From contig NZ_LFIO01000381.1 of the NCBI RefSeq assembly GCF_001187535.1, positions 1 to 64,000 on the forward strand: a DNA stretch of 64,000 bases, given 5' to 3'. Of this stretch, positions 18,567 through 27,556 are shown one piece after another. The position numbers and the translations under genes are program-made. The number at the start of each line of letters is the position of its first letter. The first letter of the stretch is position 1. Under the pieces are notes generated by a model. It ran no database searches. It saw nothing but the letters and a program-made list of their open reading frames with translations, and had not been told where the DNA came from. The DNA is from Rhizobium ecuadorense (GTDB lineage Bacteria; Pseudomonadota; Alphaproteobacteria; Rhizobiales; Rhizobiaceae).

Positions 18567-19157
18567 TCACTGCGTCAGCGACTGGATCCTGTCGTAGCGG
18601 GATGTGTACTCGTTGGCTGTGCCTTCGTCATAGACCTTCGCCAAAGTGGCCTGGAGGTCGGGCGAATAGAGCACGCTCAGAATGTCGACCTGCTCGTCGC
18701 CTCTCTTGATCACCTGCTTGATCCTCAGCACCTTGTATGTGCATTCGCCGAGACTGAAGCTCTCCTGGCCGGCGACGGTCAGTTCCAGGCTCCAGAGCGT
18801 ATCCGCATGCTCGTCCGGGCCAAGCGGCAAGAAAGCGACCTTGATTCGAGCGCCTTTCTTGAGCGGCAGGGTGTGGCTCAAATCGGACAGGGGGTGCATC
18901 GCATATTGTTCGTTTTTGCTGAAGCGGGCCAGATCGAACAGGCCTGCAAAGGAAAACACCGTCTGCTGCGGTGAACCGCTGAAATGATTGACGGTCTTAA
19001 CGATCTGCCCTTCCGCCTTGCGGAACTCGCTCCGCGCGCCGTTATTTTCCAGCACAAAGCCCTTATTGGCGGTGTCAGAAGACGGACAATCGGCTGCGTG
19101 AACTGAAACAGGCAGAAGGGTGGCAATGAACAATGAAGCAAGGCTATTCTTAAACAT
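18567..19157 (-). CDS. Secreted protein of unknown function
   Basis: A 196-aa protein with a signal peptide (MFKNSLASLFIATLLPVSVHA) then a beta-rich mature domain containing two Cys (near residues 24 and 140, the latter in SLGECTYKVLRIKQVI). The C-terminal half reads like a repeated strand/turn fold (WSLELTVAGQESFSLGECTYKV). No family recognised. The ATG at 19157 begins the leader; an ATG 30 bp upstream would put charged residues before it. It is first gene of a likely two-gene operon. Confidence 0.68.
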   Translation of the reverse strand: MFKNSLASLFIATLLPVSVHAADCPSSDTANKGFVLENNGARSEFRKAEGQIVKTVNHFSGSPQQTVFSFAGLFDLARFSKNEQYAMHPLSDLSHTLPLKKGARIKVAFLPLGPDEHADTLWSLELTVAGQESFSLGECTYKVLRIKQVIKRGDEQVDILSVLYSPDLQATLAKVYDEGTANEYTSRYDRIQSLTQ

Positions 19158-19329
19158 GTTTTTCGTTTCCAATAGGACTGGGATCATTGAGGTTGGACAC
19201 CTTCAGATCTCGTTTGATTCTCCGGCAATACTGGAACGCGCGGGGCCTGTCATGAACCTCATGATTGCGACAGGAACTATTCCACATTTTCATTAATGGC
19301 CTGGGCTTCGTGCGGGCATTCGGGCTGCA

Positions 19330-20733
19330 TTACCCCCGGCTGGCACTCTCGAACGCGGCGATGATGCTTCGGGCGGCGAGTTGCGCCTGATCCGATGTCG
19401 TTTGAAAATTGGTGACGGAGAGGCGCAGCACGTCGCGGCCGTGCCATTTGGCGCCGCCGGCGAAGATCAGGCCGTCCGCCTGGATCTTCTCGATCGTCTT
19501 TCGGGTCAGGGCATCGCCTTCTTCTTCCGGGCGGCCGGCCCCGAAGCGGATGACGAGCTGGTTCAGCGTGACCTCGTTCAGAATGGCGATGCCGGGTTCG
19601 CGGGCGAGCAGGTCGGCCGCCAGCCGCGCCGAAGTGCAGCACTGGTCGATGAGGGCGGCCACACCTTCACGGCCGAGATGTTTCAGCATCGCCCAGGTGG
19701 CAAAGCCGCGCGCCCTTCTGGATAGCTCCGGCACGTAATGGGAAGGATCGCGCTCACCTTCACCGGCGAGCGGCAGATAGCTTGCGGCGATCGTCATGGC
19801 GCGGCGATGAGCGATTTCGTTACGGACGATCGCATAGCCGCAATCATAGGGCGTCTGCAGCCATTTGTGGCCGTCGGTCGCCCAGCTGTCGGCGGCTTCG
19901 ATGCCGCGGCTGAGATGGCTGGTCTTCGCCGACGCCTGCGCCCAGAGGCCGAAGGCGCCGTCGATATGCACCCAGGCGCGCTTCGCCTTCAACAGCGGAA
20001 TGATGGCGGCGAAATCGTCGAATGCGCCGGTATTGATCTGCCCCGCCTGGAGAATGGCGATGACGGGACCAGAGACCGTATCGAGCGCGCCCGCCAGCGC
20101 GGCCGGGTCTATCCGTCCTACCGGATCGGTGCGCACGCGCAGCACGCGATCATGACCGAGGCCCAGGAATTGCAGCGCGGAGAACACCGTGGTGTGAGCG
20201 TCGTCACCGATCAGCACGGTGATCTCAGGCGCGCCGAACAGACCGTTGGCATCGGCATCCCAGCCGGCTTGGCGCAGCACCTCGCCGCGCGCGGCGGCAA
20301 GACAGGTGAAGTTCGCGACCGTCGCCCCCGTGACGAAGCCGACCGAGCATTCGGCCGGAAGCTTCAGGAGATCGAGAAGCCATTTCGCAGCGACGGTCTC
20401 GACGGCGGCTGCGGCCGGGGCGGCGGTATGGTTTCCGGCATTCTGGCCCCAGGCGCTGGTGAGGAAATCGGCTGCAACGCCGACGGGATGCGAGCCGCCG
20501 ATGACCCAGCCGAAGAAGCGTGGGCCGGTGGTTGCATGCAGCCCGGGTTCGGCTCCATCTGAGAGCAGCCTGATGACATCGAGCATATCGGAACCGGCCG
20601 TTGGCAGCGGCTCGTCAAAGGAGACAAGCGAGGTTGCGTAGTCGTGAGTGGGCATATGGCGGGAAGGCGCTACCTGCCGAAACTCCGCCGCAAGCCGGGC
20701 GGCTTCCTGAAACAGAGATGCAATTGCCGACAT
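19330..20733 (-). CDS. PLP-dependent group II amino-acid decarboxylase
   Basis: A 467-aa fold-type I PLP enzyme. Group II decarboxylase hallmarks are present: HTAAPAAAAVE (about 102-112), VGFVTGATVANFTCLAAAR (substrate/PLP pocket), the HIDGAFGLW aspartate segment at 256-264, and the Schiff-base lysine K290 in TDGHKWLQTPYD. Family members decarboxylate aromatic amino acids, glutamate or 2,4-diaminobutyrate; which one cannot be read. The ATG at 20733 has AGGGGGAT upstream; the longer frame runs into the intergenic region. Monocistronic. Confidence 0.88.
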   Translation of the reverse strand: MSAIASLFQEAARLAAEFRQVAPSRHMPTHDYATSLVSFDEPLPTAGSDMLDVIRLLSDGAEPGLHATTGPRFFGWVIGGSHPVGVAADFLTSAWGQNAGNHTAAPAAAAVETVAAKWLLDLLKLPAECSVGFVTGATVANFTCLAAARGEVLRQAGWDADANGLFGAPEITVLIGDDAHTTVFSALQFLGLGHDRVLRVRTDPVGRIDPAALAGALDTVSGPVIAILQAGQINTGAFDDFAAIIPLLKAKRAWVHIDGAFGLWAQASAKTSHLSRGIEAADSWATDGHKWLQTPYDCGYAIVRNEIAHRRAMTIAASYLPLAGEGERDPSHYVPELSRRARGFATWAMLKHLGREGVAALIDQCCTSARLAADLLAREPGIAILNEVTLNQLVIRFGAGRPEEEGDALTRKTIEKIQADGLIFAGGAKWHGRDVLRLSVTNFQTTSDQAQLAARSIIAAFESASRG

Positions 20734-21192
20734 GCGGATCCCCCTGCCGCCGACCGTTCGCCCTGGGCGCCCCTCGAGGCAGGGTGTCGGTGCAGGCAGT
20801 CTAGCCGATATTGCCGACGCTGTCTTGGCAGCGAACATAAGGTCGATCCTGGACGCCGCGGAACCTTGCAGCATTGCGCCGGCGCGCCGGCATCCATCAA
20901 GGCGATCCTGGGGAGGGCGGCATCGATGTAAAATTGCGTGAGCTCCGGCGGCGCATTAACGATTTCCAGTCGGAAGCGCGCGGCAGCCATCGTTGACGCT
21001 CGGCTCGCCTTTGCCGGGATATCCAAGATAAATCGAGCGGTGCGGGAGATATTTCCTGCAACTCGCCAATAACTACATTATACGACGTTGTTTATTTCTG
21101 AATTTTATTGGGTTTATTTAAAATCTATTGCCTTTTATGAAAGTATCATTCAATGATGGGGAAATATCAATCGCGCTACTGCCAAGGACGCT
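20734..21192. other. Intergenic, no gene recognised
   Basis: A frame on the minus strand stays open from the decarboxylase gene through about 21026, but no ribosome site or recognisable protein content supports it. From 21060 to 21150 the sequence becomes AT-rich (CATTATACGACG, TTTATTTCTGAATTTTATTGG) and likely holds promoters. Confidence 0.45.
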
Positions 21193-21522
21193 ATGCCAAT
21201 GAGCGAGGGATATGCACTGAAGTATTTCGTTCTCTATACGCTGTTGTGCATGATGGTAGGGATAGTTCTTCTCGCCATTGTCCAGCAGGTTGCACCCTTC
21301 AAGATGGGCACGCGGAGCGACCAATCTGGCTGGTCGGCGACCGGGGCGAGCGAGCAAGCTGATGACCTGGTTGTGGGGTCGACCCCTGACCCAGCGACCA
21401 ACCCACCAGCCGTCCGGCCGCCCGCTCAATGGGACCTCAGGCCGACGAACCAACCGACTGTCGGACCGTCCGATCAATCGGGCGTCCGGAAAGGCGGCCG
21501 GGTCGGAACTCCAGCGCAGTAA
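21193..21522 (+). CDS. Small membrane protein with Pro/Gln-rich tail, hypothetical
   Basis: A 109-aa protein with AAGGA upstream of ATGCCAATG (either Met may start). One membrane helix (about residues 9-32, ALKYFVLYTLLCMMVGIVLLAIVQQV) is followed by a disordered tail built of imperfect Pro/Thr/Asn-rich units (PTNQPTVGPSDQSG). The underlying DNA contains short imperfect direct repeats around GACCAA and GTCGG, suggesting repeat expansion. The opposite strand is also open, but the helix and ribosome site favour this strand. Confidence 0.5.
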   Translation: MPMSEGYALKYFVLYTLLCMMVGIVLLAIVQQVAPFKMGTRSDQSGWSATGASEQADDLVVGSTPDPATNPPAVRPPAQWDLRPTNQPTVGPSDQSGVRKGGRVGTPAQ

Positions 21523-21557
21523 TGGGCGCTGGCGCCCGCTATTTTGGGTGTGGCACC

Positions 21558-21705
21558 TCTCCTCATTCTGAATCGCGGGGCCTGAAAGGGCGGAGCGTCG
21601 AAGGACACTCTTCAGCACTTCCCCCTGCATTCTTCAGCCGTCCGCGCACCCGCCTCGTCCTTCAATGCTCTGTGCGAGGCGCCTCACGATGAGGCTCTCT
21701 TAGGC
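21558..21705. repeat. Dispersed palindromic repeats (intergenic mosaic type)
   Basis: Two adjacent units: about 21558-21605 (CTCATTCTGAATCGCGGGGCC and GGAGCGTCGAAGGA) and about 21650-21703 (CGCCTCGTCCTTCAATGC, CGAGGCGCCTCACGATGAGG). They share the CGTCCTTC / GGCGCCTCA-GATGAGG pattern with copies at 23402 and 36231. No gene lies between the hypothetical membrane protein and the acetyltransferase. Confidence 0.6.
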
Positions 21706-21818
21706 GCCGACGTGACGGGTGGCGCAATAAGAGCCGGAATCGAAGTCGTCACCGCCGCTTGCATCGGCTGGAGCCCTCTGCAATGACGATAGCTGAGATA
21801 TCCCAGGAGGTTTCCCGA

Positions 21819-22325
21819 ATGGATGCAATCGGCGTGACGATCAGGCAAATCCAGCCAGGCGAGGTGGAGGCTTTCCGGCGCATCCGTCTGGAAGCGCTTC
21901 GCACCGAACCCTCCTGCTTTGCCAGCCGCTACGAAGACTGGGCGGCTCTTTCCCTCGAGGAGTGGCGCAGCCGCCTGAGCGAGCCGGTTTTCATTGCGTT
22001 TCAGGATAATGAGCCCGTCGGCATAATGGGCCTGGTGCGGCAGCGGTCGAGCAAGATGGCCCATCGCGCGACGATCATCATGGTCTACATCGGAAGGAGC
22101 CTGCGCGGCACCGGTCTTGCCGGGAGGCTGCTCGATGTTGTTTCCGATCATGCGCGCCATATCGGCATCCGGCAGCTGGAACTCTTCGTCAGCGCCGAGA
22201 ACCCGGCGGCGATCCGGTTTTATCAGCGGCAGGGCTTCTCCGAGGTCGGCAGGATTCCGGCCGGGGTTCTGGAAGAGGGCAGGGAGATCGACGACGTTAT
22301 CATGGCCCGCCGTCTGGTCACCTAA
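21819..22325 (+). CDS. GNAT-family N-acetyltransferase
   Basis: A 168-aa GNAT enzyme that transfers an acetyl group from acetyl-CoA to an amine. The acetyl-CoA loop is GRSLRGTGLAGRLLD (about 89-103), followed by the helix and strand RQLELFVSAENPAAIRFYQRQGF, a standard motif-A/B arrangement. An ideal AGGAGG (21805-21810) sits 8 nt before the ATG at 21819, deciding the start over two upstream ATGs. Substrate unknown; monocistronic. Confidence 0.88.
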   Translation: MDAIGVTIRQIQPGEVEAFRRIRLEALRTEPSCFASRYEDWAALSLEEWRSRLSEPVFIAFQDNEPVGIMGLVRQRSSKMAHRATIIMVYIGRSLRGTGLAGRLLDVVSDHARHIGIRQLELFVSAENPAAIRFYQRQGFSEVGRIPAGVLEEGREIDDVIMARRLVT

Positions 22326-22422
22326 AGCGGGTCGCGACCTTTCAGAACAACCGCTTTCCCTCCTCTATTGACCTCAAGCGCGGTTGGGGTCGCAGCATGC
22401 CGGAATAGGCTGGAGGTTCGCC

Positions 22423-23355
22423 GTGACGAAAATTCTGAGAGACGAGGATCTGGTCGGCAGTGCGTTGATGGGCGTGGCGATTGATGCACTCGAGACCGCT
22501 TTTCTCGCGAGAGCCGGCAATAGCCTGGTCTCTCCGCCCCGGCATCATGTGTCCTTTTCCAATCGAGGCGATCTCGTCTTCACCGTCGGCGGTATCCTCG
22601 GCGACAAACCGCTCGCGGGTTTCCGCGTGTACGAAACATTCGACGGGGCGGAGCATTCGCAGATCGTCGCGGTGTGGTCGGCCGATGACGCCAAGCTCAA
22701 GGGCATCATTCTCGGGGAGCGCCTCGGCAACCTCAGGACCGGTGCCATCGGAGGTCTCGCCGTCCGCCATCTCAGCGCGCCCAGCGCCAGGATCGTCGGA
22801 ATTCTTGGCAGCGGAGCGCAAGCGCGAACCCAGCTTGCCGCGGCCACCGCCGTTCGAAAGCTGGATCGCGCCCGCGTCTACAGCCGCGACGAGAAAAATC
22901 GCTCCGCCTTCGCAAGCGAGATGCAGATTGCCCTGGGGCTGGAGGTGGAGCCTGTCGGCAGCGCCCGCGAAGCCGTCGAGGCTGCCGACATCGTCATCTG
23001 TGCGACGACGAGCCAAACGCCTGTCATCCATGCGCGTGATCTGAAGCCCGGCGTGCACGTCAACACCGTCGGCCCGAAAACGCTTCAGGGATACGAACTC
23101 GGCCTTGATATCGCCGATGCCGCAGCGGTGATTGCGACGGATTCTCCCGAGCAGACCCGCGCCTACGCGTCGCCCTTTTTCCTCGCCGGCTCCGGCAAAG
23201 ACGATCGCATGGCCGATCTTGCCGACATCATTGCCGGGAAGGCGGCCGGGCGAGGATCATCTGGGGAGACGACGCTGTTTTGCTCGGTCGGTCTCGCCGG
23301 AACCGAAGTGGTCGTCGCTTCGGCAATCCTCGATAGGTTAGGGATGCCGGCGTAG
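22423..23355 (+). CDS. Ornithine cyclodeaminase / mu-crystallin family protein
   Basis: A 310-aa NAD(P)-dependent enzyme of the OCD/CRYM family. The Rossmann dinucleotide motif is GILGSGAQARTQL (126-138), with the family segments NLRTGAIGGLA (103-113) and LKPGVHVNTVG. Members cyclise ornithine to proline, or reduce cyclic imino acids such as pyrroline-2-carboxylate; I cannot tell which. Start is GTG at 22423 with GGAGG six bases upstream; an upstream ATG in the same frame has no ribosome site. Monocistronic. Confidence 0.87.
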   Translation: MTKILRDEDLVGSALMGVAIDALETAFLARAGNSLVSPPRHHVSFSNRGDLVFTVGGILGDKPLAGFRVYETFDGAEHSQIVAVWSADDAKLKGIILGERLGNLRTGAIGGLAVRHLSAPSARIVGILGSGAQARTQLAAATAVRKLDRARVYSRDEKNRSAFASEMQIALGLEVEPVGSAREAVEAADIVICATTSQTPVIHARDLKPGVHVNTVGPKTLQGYELGLDIADAAAVIATDSPEQTRAYASPFFLAGSGKDDRMADLADIIAGKAAGRGSSGETTLFCSVGLAGTEVVVASAILDRLGMPA

Positions 23356-23401
23356 ATTTTGATCAAGGGCGGGATTTAAGCCTTCGTTTTGATGCTGGAT
23401 G

Positions 23402-23456
23402 TCACCCGCCTCGTCCTTCGAGGCCCCTCACGGGGCGCCTCAGATGAGGCTCTCTT
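23402..23456. repeat. Dispersed palindromic repeat (intergenic mosaic type)
   Basis: A hairpin-forming unit CGTCCTTCGAGGCCCCTCA ... GGGGCGCCTCAGATGAGG between convergent genes. It matches the units at 36231 and 21650 closely. Such elements can form RNA hairpins in both directions and may end transcription of both flanking genes. Confidence 0.65.
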
Positions 23457-23533
23457 GGAGGCCGTGCGCAACCAGAGATGCGCTTAGAATTTGATTCAAG
23501 GACGAGCCTCAAGCCTCTGTTCACACTGTCCGT

Positions 23534-24304
23534 TCACCCCAAACCCAGGACATCCTGCATGCCGTATTCGCCGGGCGGGCGTCCCGCCACCCAGCGGGCG
23601 GCGGCAAGGGCGCCGCGGGCAAACATGCCGCGATCGAGAGCCGAATGCGAAAGTGTCACGACTTCTTCGGCGGCGGCAAACAGTACGCTGTGTTCTCCGA
23701 CGAGCCCGCCTGCGCGCAGGACGGCGAAGCCGATCTCGCCGGGTGGCCGCTCGCCGGTGATGCCGTCGCGCCCGCGCCGCTCGACGGAGGCGAGGGAAAC
23801 GCCGCGGCCTTCGGCGGCGGCTTCACCGAGCATCAGCGCCGTGCCGGACGGTGCGTCGATCTTCCTGTTATGGTGGGCTTCGAGGATTTCGATATCCCAG
23901 CCCTGCGCGGGAAGGGCGCGGGCGGCCTGGGCAACGAGGCCGAGCAGCATGTTGAGGCCGATGGAGAAATTGCCGGAGCGCAGGATCGGAATCGTCCGGG
24001 CGGCCTCTGATATCCGTTCGAGTTCATCCGACTCGAAACCCGTCGCCCCGATCACCAGGGCCGGTCCGCCGGCCGAGGCACACAAGCCGGCAAGTTCGGC
24101 GGCGGCACGTCCCGTGGTGAAATCCAGGATCACGTCGGCGGTCGCGATCGCGGCCGAACGCTCGATCAGCCCTTCACCGATGGAGCCGGGACGACCGATG
24201 CCGCCGACGACCGCGAAAACCGGATCGGCCGCCAGCAGCGGCAGGATGGCGCGACCCATGCGGCCGTTCGCGCCGGCGACCGCTATTCTAATTGGTGATG
24301 TCAC
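23534..24304 (-). CDS. dapB: 4-hydroxy-tetrahydrodipicolinate reductase
   Basis: A 256-aa DapB that reduces 4-hydroxy-tetrahydrodipicolinate with NAD(P)H in lysine and diaminopimelate synthesis. Motifs: dinucleotide loop [13 protein letters not shown] (8-20), GATGF (87-91), and the catalytic [16 protein letters not shown] (142-157) with H144/H145 and K148. Start is GTG at 24304, preceded by AAGGA with 6-nt spacing; the longer frame has no ribosome site. It is not next to other lysine genes. Whether it is the only or a second dapB in the genome cannot be judged here. Confidence 0.9.
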   Translation of the reverse strand: MTSPIRIAVAGANGRMGRAILPLLAADPVFAVVGGIGRPGSIGEGLIERSAAIATADVILDFTTGRAAAELAGLCASAGGPALVIGATGFESDELERISEAARTIPILRSGNFSIGLNMLLGLVAQAARALPAQGWDIEILEAHHNRKIDAPSGTALMLGEAAAEGRGVSLASVERRGRDGITGERPPGEIGFAVLRAGGLVGEHSVLFAAAEEVVTLSHSALDRGMFARGALAAARWVAGRPPGEYGMQDVLGLG

Positions 24305-24447
24305 AGACTTTCCTTGCTGCGATATTGCCGATGTAGGGCTGTTCTTATCCGGCGTTCGCGCCGAAGAAGGGGATCTGCAACTACCGCACTTCCGCTTCCG
24401 GCGCAAAGCGGGGGCCTCCTCCGTTCCTCCCCGTGAACGTCTCGCCC

Positions 24448-24663
24448 TTACCAGTTGCCGGGGTCGGCGGTGTGATCGATGCTGGCGAATTCATCCGCCT
24501 TTTCCCGATCCAGCTTCACCTCTGTGGTCACCCTTGTCTCGTCGGTGACCGCGTAGCGGTCGGGAACCGGTCCCTTTGATAGTTCCTGATAGAGGAGCAG
24601 CGCTGCCTCCTCGGCGGTATCGGCCTCGATCTCCCGGGTGAGGGTAACGGTGAATTTATGCAT
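24448..24663 (-). CDS. Small conserved-type hypothetical protein
   Basis: A 71-aa protein, [28 protein letters not shown]..., with a beta-strand, a helix rich in Glu/Ala, and a C-terminal acidic end DPGNW. It resembles small alpha-beta proteins of unknown function. GGCCGAACC precedes the ATG, so the ribosome site is weak. It lies 143 bp upstream of dapB on the same strand and may share its transcript. Confidence 0.6.
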   Translation of the reverse strand: MHKFTVTLTREIEADTAEEAALLLYQELSKGPVPDRYAVTDETRVTTEVKLDREKADEFASIDHTADPGNW

Positions 24664-24858
24664 GGTTCGGCCCTTTCGTTCGGCGCGCCGGCGATGCGCA
24701 GCTTGCTGCAGTCTGACACGAGTTTTGTGGCAAGGACACAAAAAGCGTGCCGCTCAGAATTTGATTCATGCGATGAATTCAGGTCTTTGTTTTTATGGAT
24801 GTCGCGGCCACGGAACCATCGCACAGTTTTGGGCGAACTCCGCCGAGGAGGATAGATC

Positions 24859-25245
24859 ATGCGCCTGAACCAGGTGACCGTTACGATGCCTGACCTCGAT
24901 CTGGGCTGGAGCTTCTACACTCTCCTCGGTCTGAGGCCGGTCGTTGATGCCCGTCCGCGCTATGCGCGCTTCGTCTGCCCGGACGGAGACAGCACCTTCT
25001 CCCTGCATCAGGGCGAAAGCGGCGGTGGGGGAACCATAGTCTATTTCGAGTGTGAGAGCCTGGACGAGACGGTCGGCCGCCTTAGCGAGGCTGGCCTTCA
25101 CTTCGTGAGCGGCCCCGAGGACAAGAGCTGGCTCTGGCGCGAGGCGGAACTGTTCGACCCCGGCGGCAACCGCGTCATCCTTTATTTTGCCGGATCGAAC
25201 CGCGTCGATCCGCCTTGGCGGGTGGGTCAAGGAGACCCGAACTAA
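24859..25245 (+). CDS. VOC (glyoxalase/bleomycin-resistance) family protein
   Basis: A 128-aa single-domain VOC protein with two beta-alpha-beta modules: MRLNQVTVTMPDLDLGWSFYTLLGLRPVVD and the C-terminal LWREAELFDPGGNRVILYFAG. The usual metal ligands may include residues in the second module (E at FDPGGN-preceding strand); a His at position 5 or so is absent, so the metal site is uncertain. GAGGAGG precedes the ATG. Function unknown; monocistronic. Confidence 0.82.
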   Translation: MRLNQVTVTMPDLDLGWSFYTLLGLRPVVDARPRYARFVCPDGDSTFSLHQGESGGGGTIVYFECESLDETVGRLSEAGLHFVSGPEDKSWLWREAELFDPGGNRVILYFAGSNRVDPPWRVGQGDPN

Positions 25246-25466
25246 GGGCCTCGGCGCCGAAGGATCCTCGCCGCCCCCGAATTGACGAATCGCGGGCGCC
25301 TCGGCATCTTCAACTCGGCGTGGCCTAACGCCGAACCTCTCCAGACCTTCCCCAGCAGGGTCTTCAACCGGAGGCAAAGGGACTTTTGTCTCGGGTCGTT
25401 ACCTTGGTCCTGATGTTTCGGGCCTGTTGCTGGGGAACGATGTCACGGAACGTGAGAGGCCCTGAT

Positions 25467-26471
25467 ATGACTGAGAATGGAAATTTCAAGCGGCGGGTAC
25501 GTGCGCGCGCCGCCAAGACGGGTGAATGCTATACCGCCGCCCGCATACATCTGCTGCCCAACTCGGCGGAAGACGCAGCGCCCGAGGTGAGGCGCCTGCG
25601 TCTCGCCGTGGCGCAGACCACTCATGCAGACGATCCCCGCGACATCGACAAGCTTCGCCGCAGCGGCCAGGAGATCTGCCTTTTGATGCGGCAGGCGCGG
25701 CAGGCGGGGGCACGATTGGTGCACTTTCCCGAAGGGGCGACGTCAGCGCCCAACAAGCGCATCATGTCGGAAATCGGGCCGAGAGAGATTGGGCCGTCCG
25801 ATTGGCGACGGTTCGAATGGGGCGTGCTTCGTGAGGAACTGGATGCAATACGCAGGCTGGCGCGTGAACTCGGCCTCTGGGCGGTCATCGGCTCGGTGCA
25901 TCCGCTGACGGCGCTGCACCGGCCGCACAACAGCCTCTATGTCGTCTCCGACCGCGGCGAAGTGGTGACGCGTTACGACGAGCGCCTGCTGTCCAACACC
26001 AAAATCTCCTTCATGTACACGCCCGGGTCGATCCCCGTGACCTTCGAGGTCGACGGCATCCGCTTTGGCTGCGCGCTCGGCATGGAATGCCACTATCCGG
26101 AGATTTTCAGCGAATACGAGCGGCTCGACGTCCATTGCGTGCTGTTCTCGACGACAGGCGGTTCACCGGCTACTGAACCGTCTTTCGCCGCAGAGGCGCA
26201 AGGGCATGCGGCGAGCAATAGTTACTGGGTCAGTTTCTCGATCCCTGCCCATCCCGGTCGGGCTGATCCTGCCTCTGCCGCGATCATCGCGCCTGGCGGC
26301 CGATGGGCGGCGCAATGCCCTACGGATGGAACGGCCGCGATAACGCTCGCCGATATCGACGACAATCCCGGCGATCTTTCCCGTCCCTGGCGGCGCAAAG
26401 CGCGGAGCGGCCTCTATGAGCCGCATCGCGTCGATGGCGACCCGCGCAGCGACGGGCGGGATATGTTCTAG
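25467..26471 (+). CDS. Nitrilase-fold protein, catalytic residues apparently lost
   Basis: A 334-aa protein with a carbon-nitrogen hydrolase fold from about residue 43. The general-base Glu is present (E89, HFPEGATS). The usual YDK lysine position reads RYDERLL (Glu at 172), and the CYDxxFPE segment reads GMECHYPE, putting Gly205 where the nucleophilic Cys should be; C208 is three residues off. So hydrolase activity is doubtful. An N-terminal basic segment (FKRRVRARAAKTGECYTAAR) is an unusual addition. Start ATG 25467 with GAGAGG upstream. A binding or regulatory role is possible. Confidence 0.78.
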   Translation: MTENGNFKRRVRARAAKTGECYTAARIHLLPNSAEDAAPEVRRLRLAVAQTTHADDPRDIDKLRRSGQEICLLMRQARQAGARLVHFPEGATSAPNKRIMSEIGPREIGPSDWRRFEWGVLREELDAIRRLARELGLWAVIGSVHPLTALHRPHNSLYVVSDRGEVVTRYDERLLSNTKISFMYTPGSIPVTFEVDGIRFGCALGMECHYPEIFSEYERLDVHCVLFSTTGGSPATEPSFAAEAQGHAASNSYWVSFSIPAHPGRADPASAAIIAPGGRWAAQCPTDGTAAITLADIDDNPGDLSRPWRRKARSGLYEPHRVDGDPRSDGRDMF

Positions 26472-26498
26472 AGCCGCGTCGCGGCGAACCAGAATTTC

Positions 26499-26526
26499 AT
26501 CACCGGTGGCTCGCGCCGCCGGTGAT
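26499..26526 (+). terminator. Hairpin after nitrilase-fold gene
   Basis: ATCACCGG (26499-26506) pairs with CCGGTGAT (26519-26526) around a 12-nt GC-rich loop, 28 bases after the stop. No run of T follows, so it may be a Rho-assisted or RNA-stabilising 3' hairpin. Confidence 0.4.
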
Positions 26527-26688
26527 GCGGCGGCAAAAGAGGTCACTTTGAGGCGGCCCGCGGGGGCCGGAAGGGTGAGGCGTGCGCGGCTCTGATGTAG
26601 TGGTGGATGTCGATCTCCGACATTAAGCCGCGCTATAAACCGGCAATGAACCTTGGTGGACTACGACGGTCACCGGGACATGACCTTG

Positions 26689-27291
26689 TTATGCAATCAC
26701 GCCGGATATCGTATCGGCCGAAGCGGTTACCAGAGTGAACTCACCATCGCAAAGACGATAGAACCCGTCTTGGGGAACGGGCAGTTCCAGCATTTCCCGC
26801 TTTGAAAGGCCAGAATAGACACCGCGTACCAATCTGCCAAACAGCCCGTGAGAAATCGCAACTGTCGGTCCATGGGAGCCTGCGAGCCAGTCCATCGCCC
26901 GGGCACAGGCAGCATCAAAGCCTTCCCCGTCGGGAGATTTGAAATACCAATCAAAAGCGTCGGATCCGTCCAGCATTCCTGGAAACTCGTTGTCGATCTC
27001 GAACTTGGTCATGCCATCCCAACAGCCGATGGTCACCTCCATCAGCCGTGGTTCCAGGCGGGCCGCCAGTGGCAATATCCGTTTCACGCGCGCCGCAGTC
27101 TCCTGAGTACGGCCCAGCGGGCTGACCTGGAGTTGGAATGACTGCTCGTTGCCTGCAACTTCCTTTTGCAGAAGCTTCGCGGCCTGGTCGGCCTGTTCGA
27201 TACCGCGCTCCGTCAGCGATGAATCTTTCTGGCCTTGGAAGCGGCCCAAGCTGTTCCAAATGGTCTCGCCGTGGCGAAGCAGGTAAATCAT
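26689..27291 (-). CDS. Histidine phosphatase (phosphoglycerate-mutase-like) family protein
   Basis: A 200-aa protein beginning MIYLLRHGETIWN, the phosphohistidine RHG motif of the histidine phosphatase superfamily; the second His lies in AISHGLFGRLVRG near residue 148. R in SPLGRTQETA is the usual phosphate-pocket arginine. It probably hydrolyses a small phosphorylated metabolite (cobalamin, sugar or glycerate phosphates). Start ATG 27291 puts the motif at the N-terminus as in the family; upstream in-frame starts would add a low-quality extension. Confidence 0.85.
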   Translation of the reverse strand: MIYLLRHGETIWNSLGRFQGQKDSSLTERGIEQADQAAKLLQKEVAGNEQSFQLQVSPLGRTQETAARVKRILPLAARLEPRLMEVTIGCWDGMTKFEIDNEFPGMLDGSDAFDWYFKSPDGEGFDAACARAMDWLAGSHGPTVAISHGLFGRLVRGVYSGLSKREMLELPVPQDGFYRLCDGEFTLVTASADTISGVIA

Positions 27292-27556
27292 CAGCGTTGT
27301 TCCAGGCCGGCCAATCAACAATGAGCGAGTCTGCTGGACCGAAGAGGGCGGTTGTAGCAGCTCCGTCATGCTACAGATCGATGATGACCGCAATTGGCGC
27401 GATCCATGCGAGCCCTGTTTTCTGCTGCCGGCGTTTTTGGTCACTCGGCAGCGCGCGGCGATCACTACCGGGAAATTGCTTCGGTGGGCTGGAGAAAGAC
27501 GGTTTGCCTCTTATTTCACGGAGGAAATTCGAAACGAAGAGCGAAAGGACCGCGCA

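Noticed and set aside
20670..21026. 118-aa minus-strand frame upstream of the decarboxylase
   Set aside because: Overlaps the decarboxylase in another frame, has no ribosome site and no recognisable domain.
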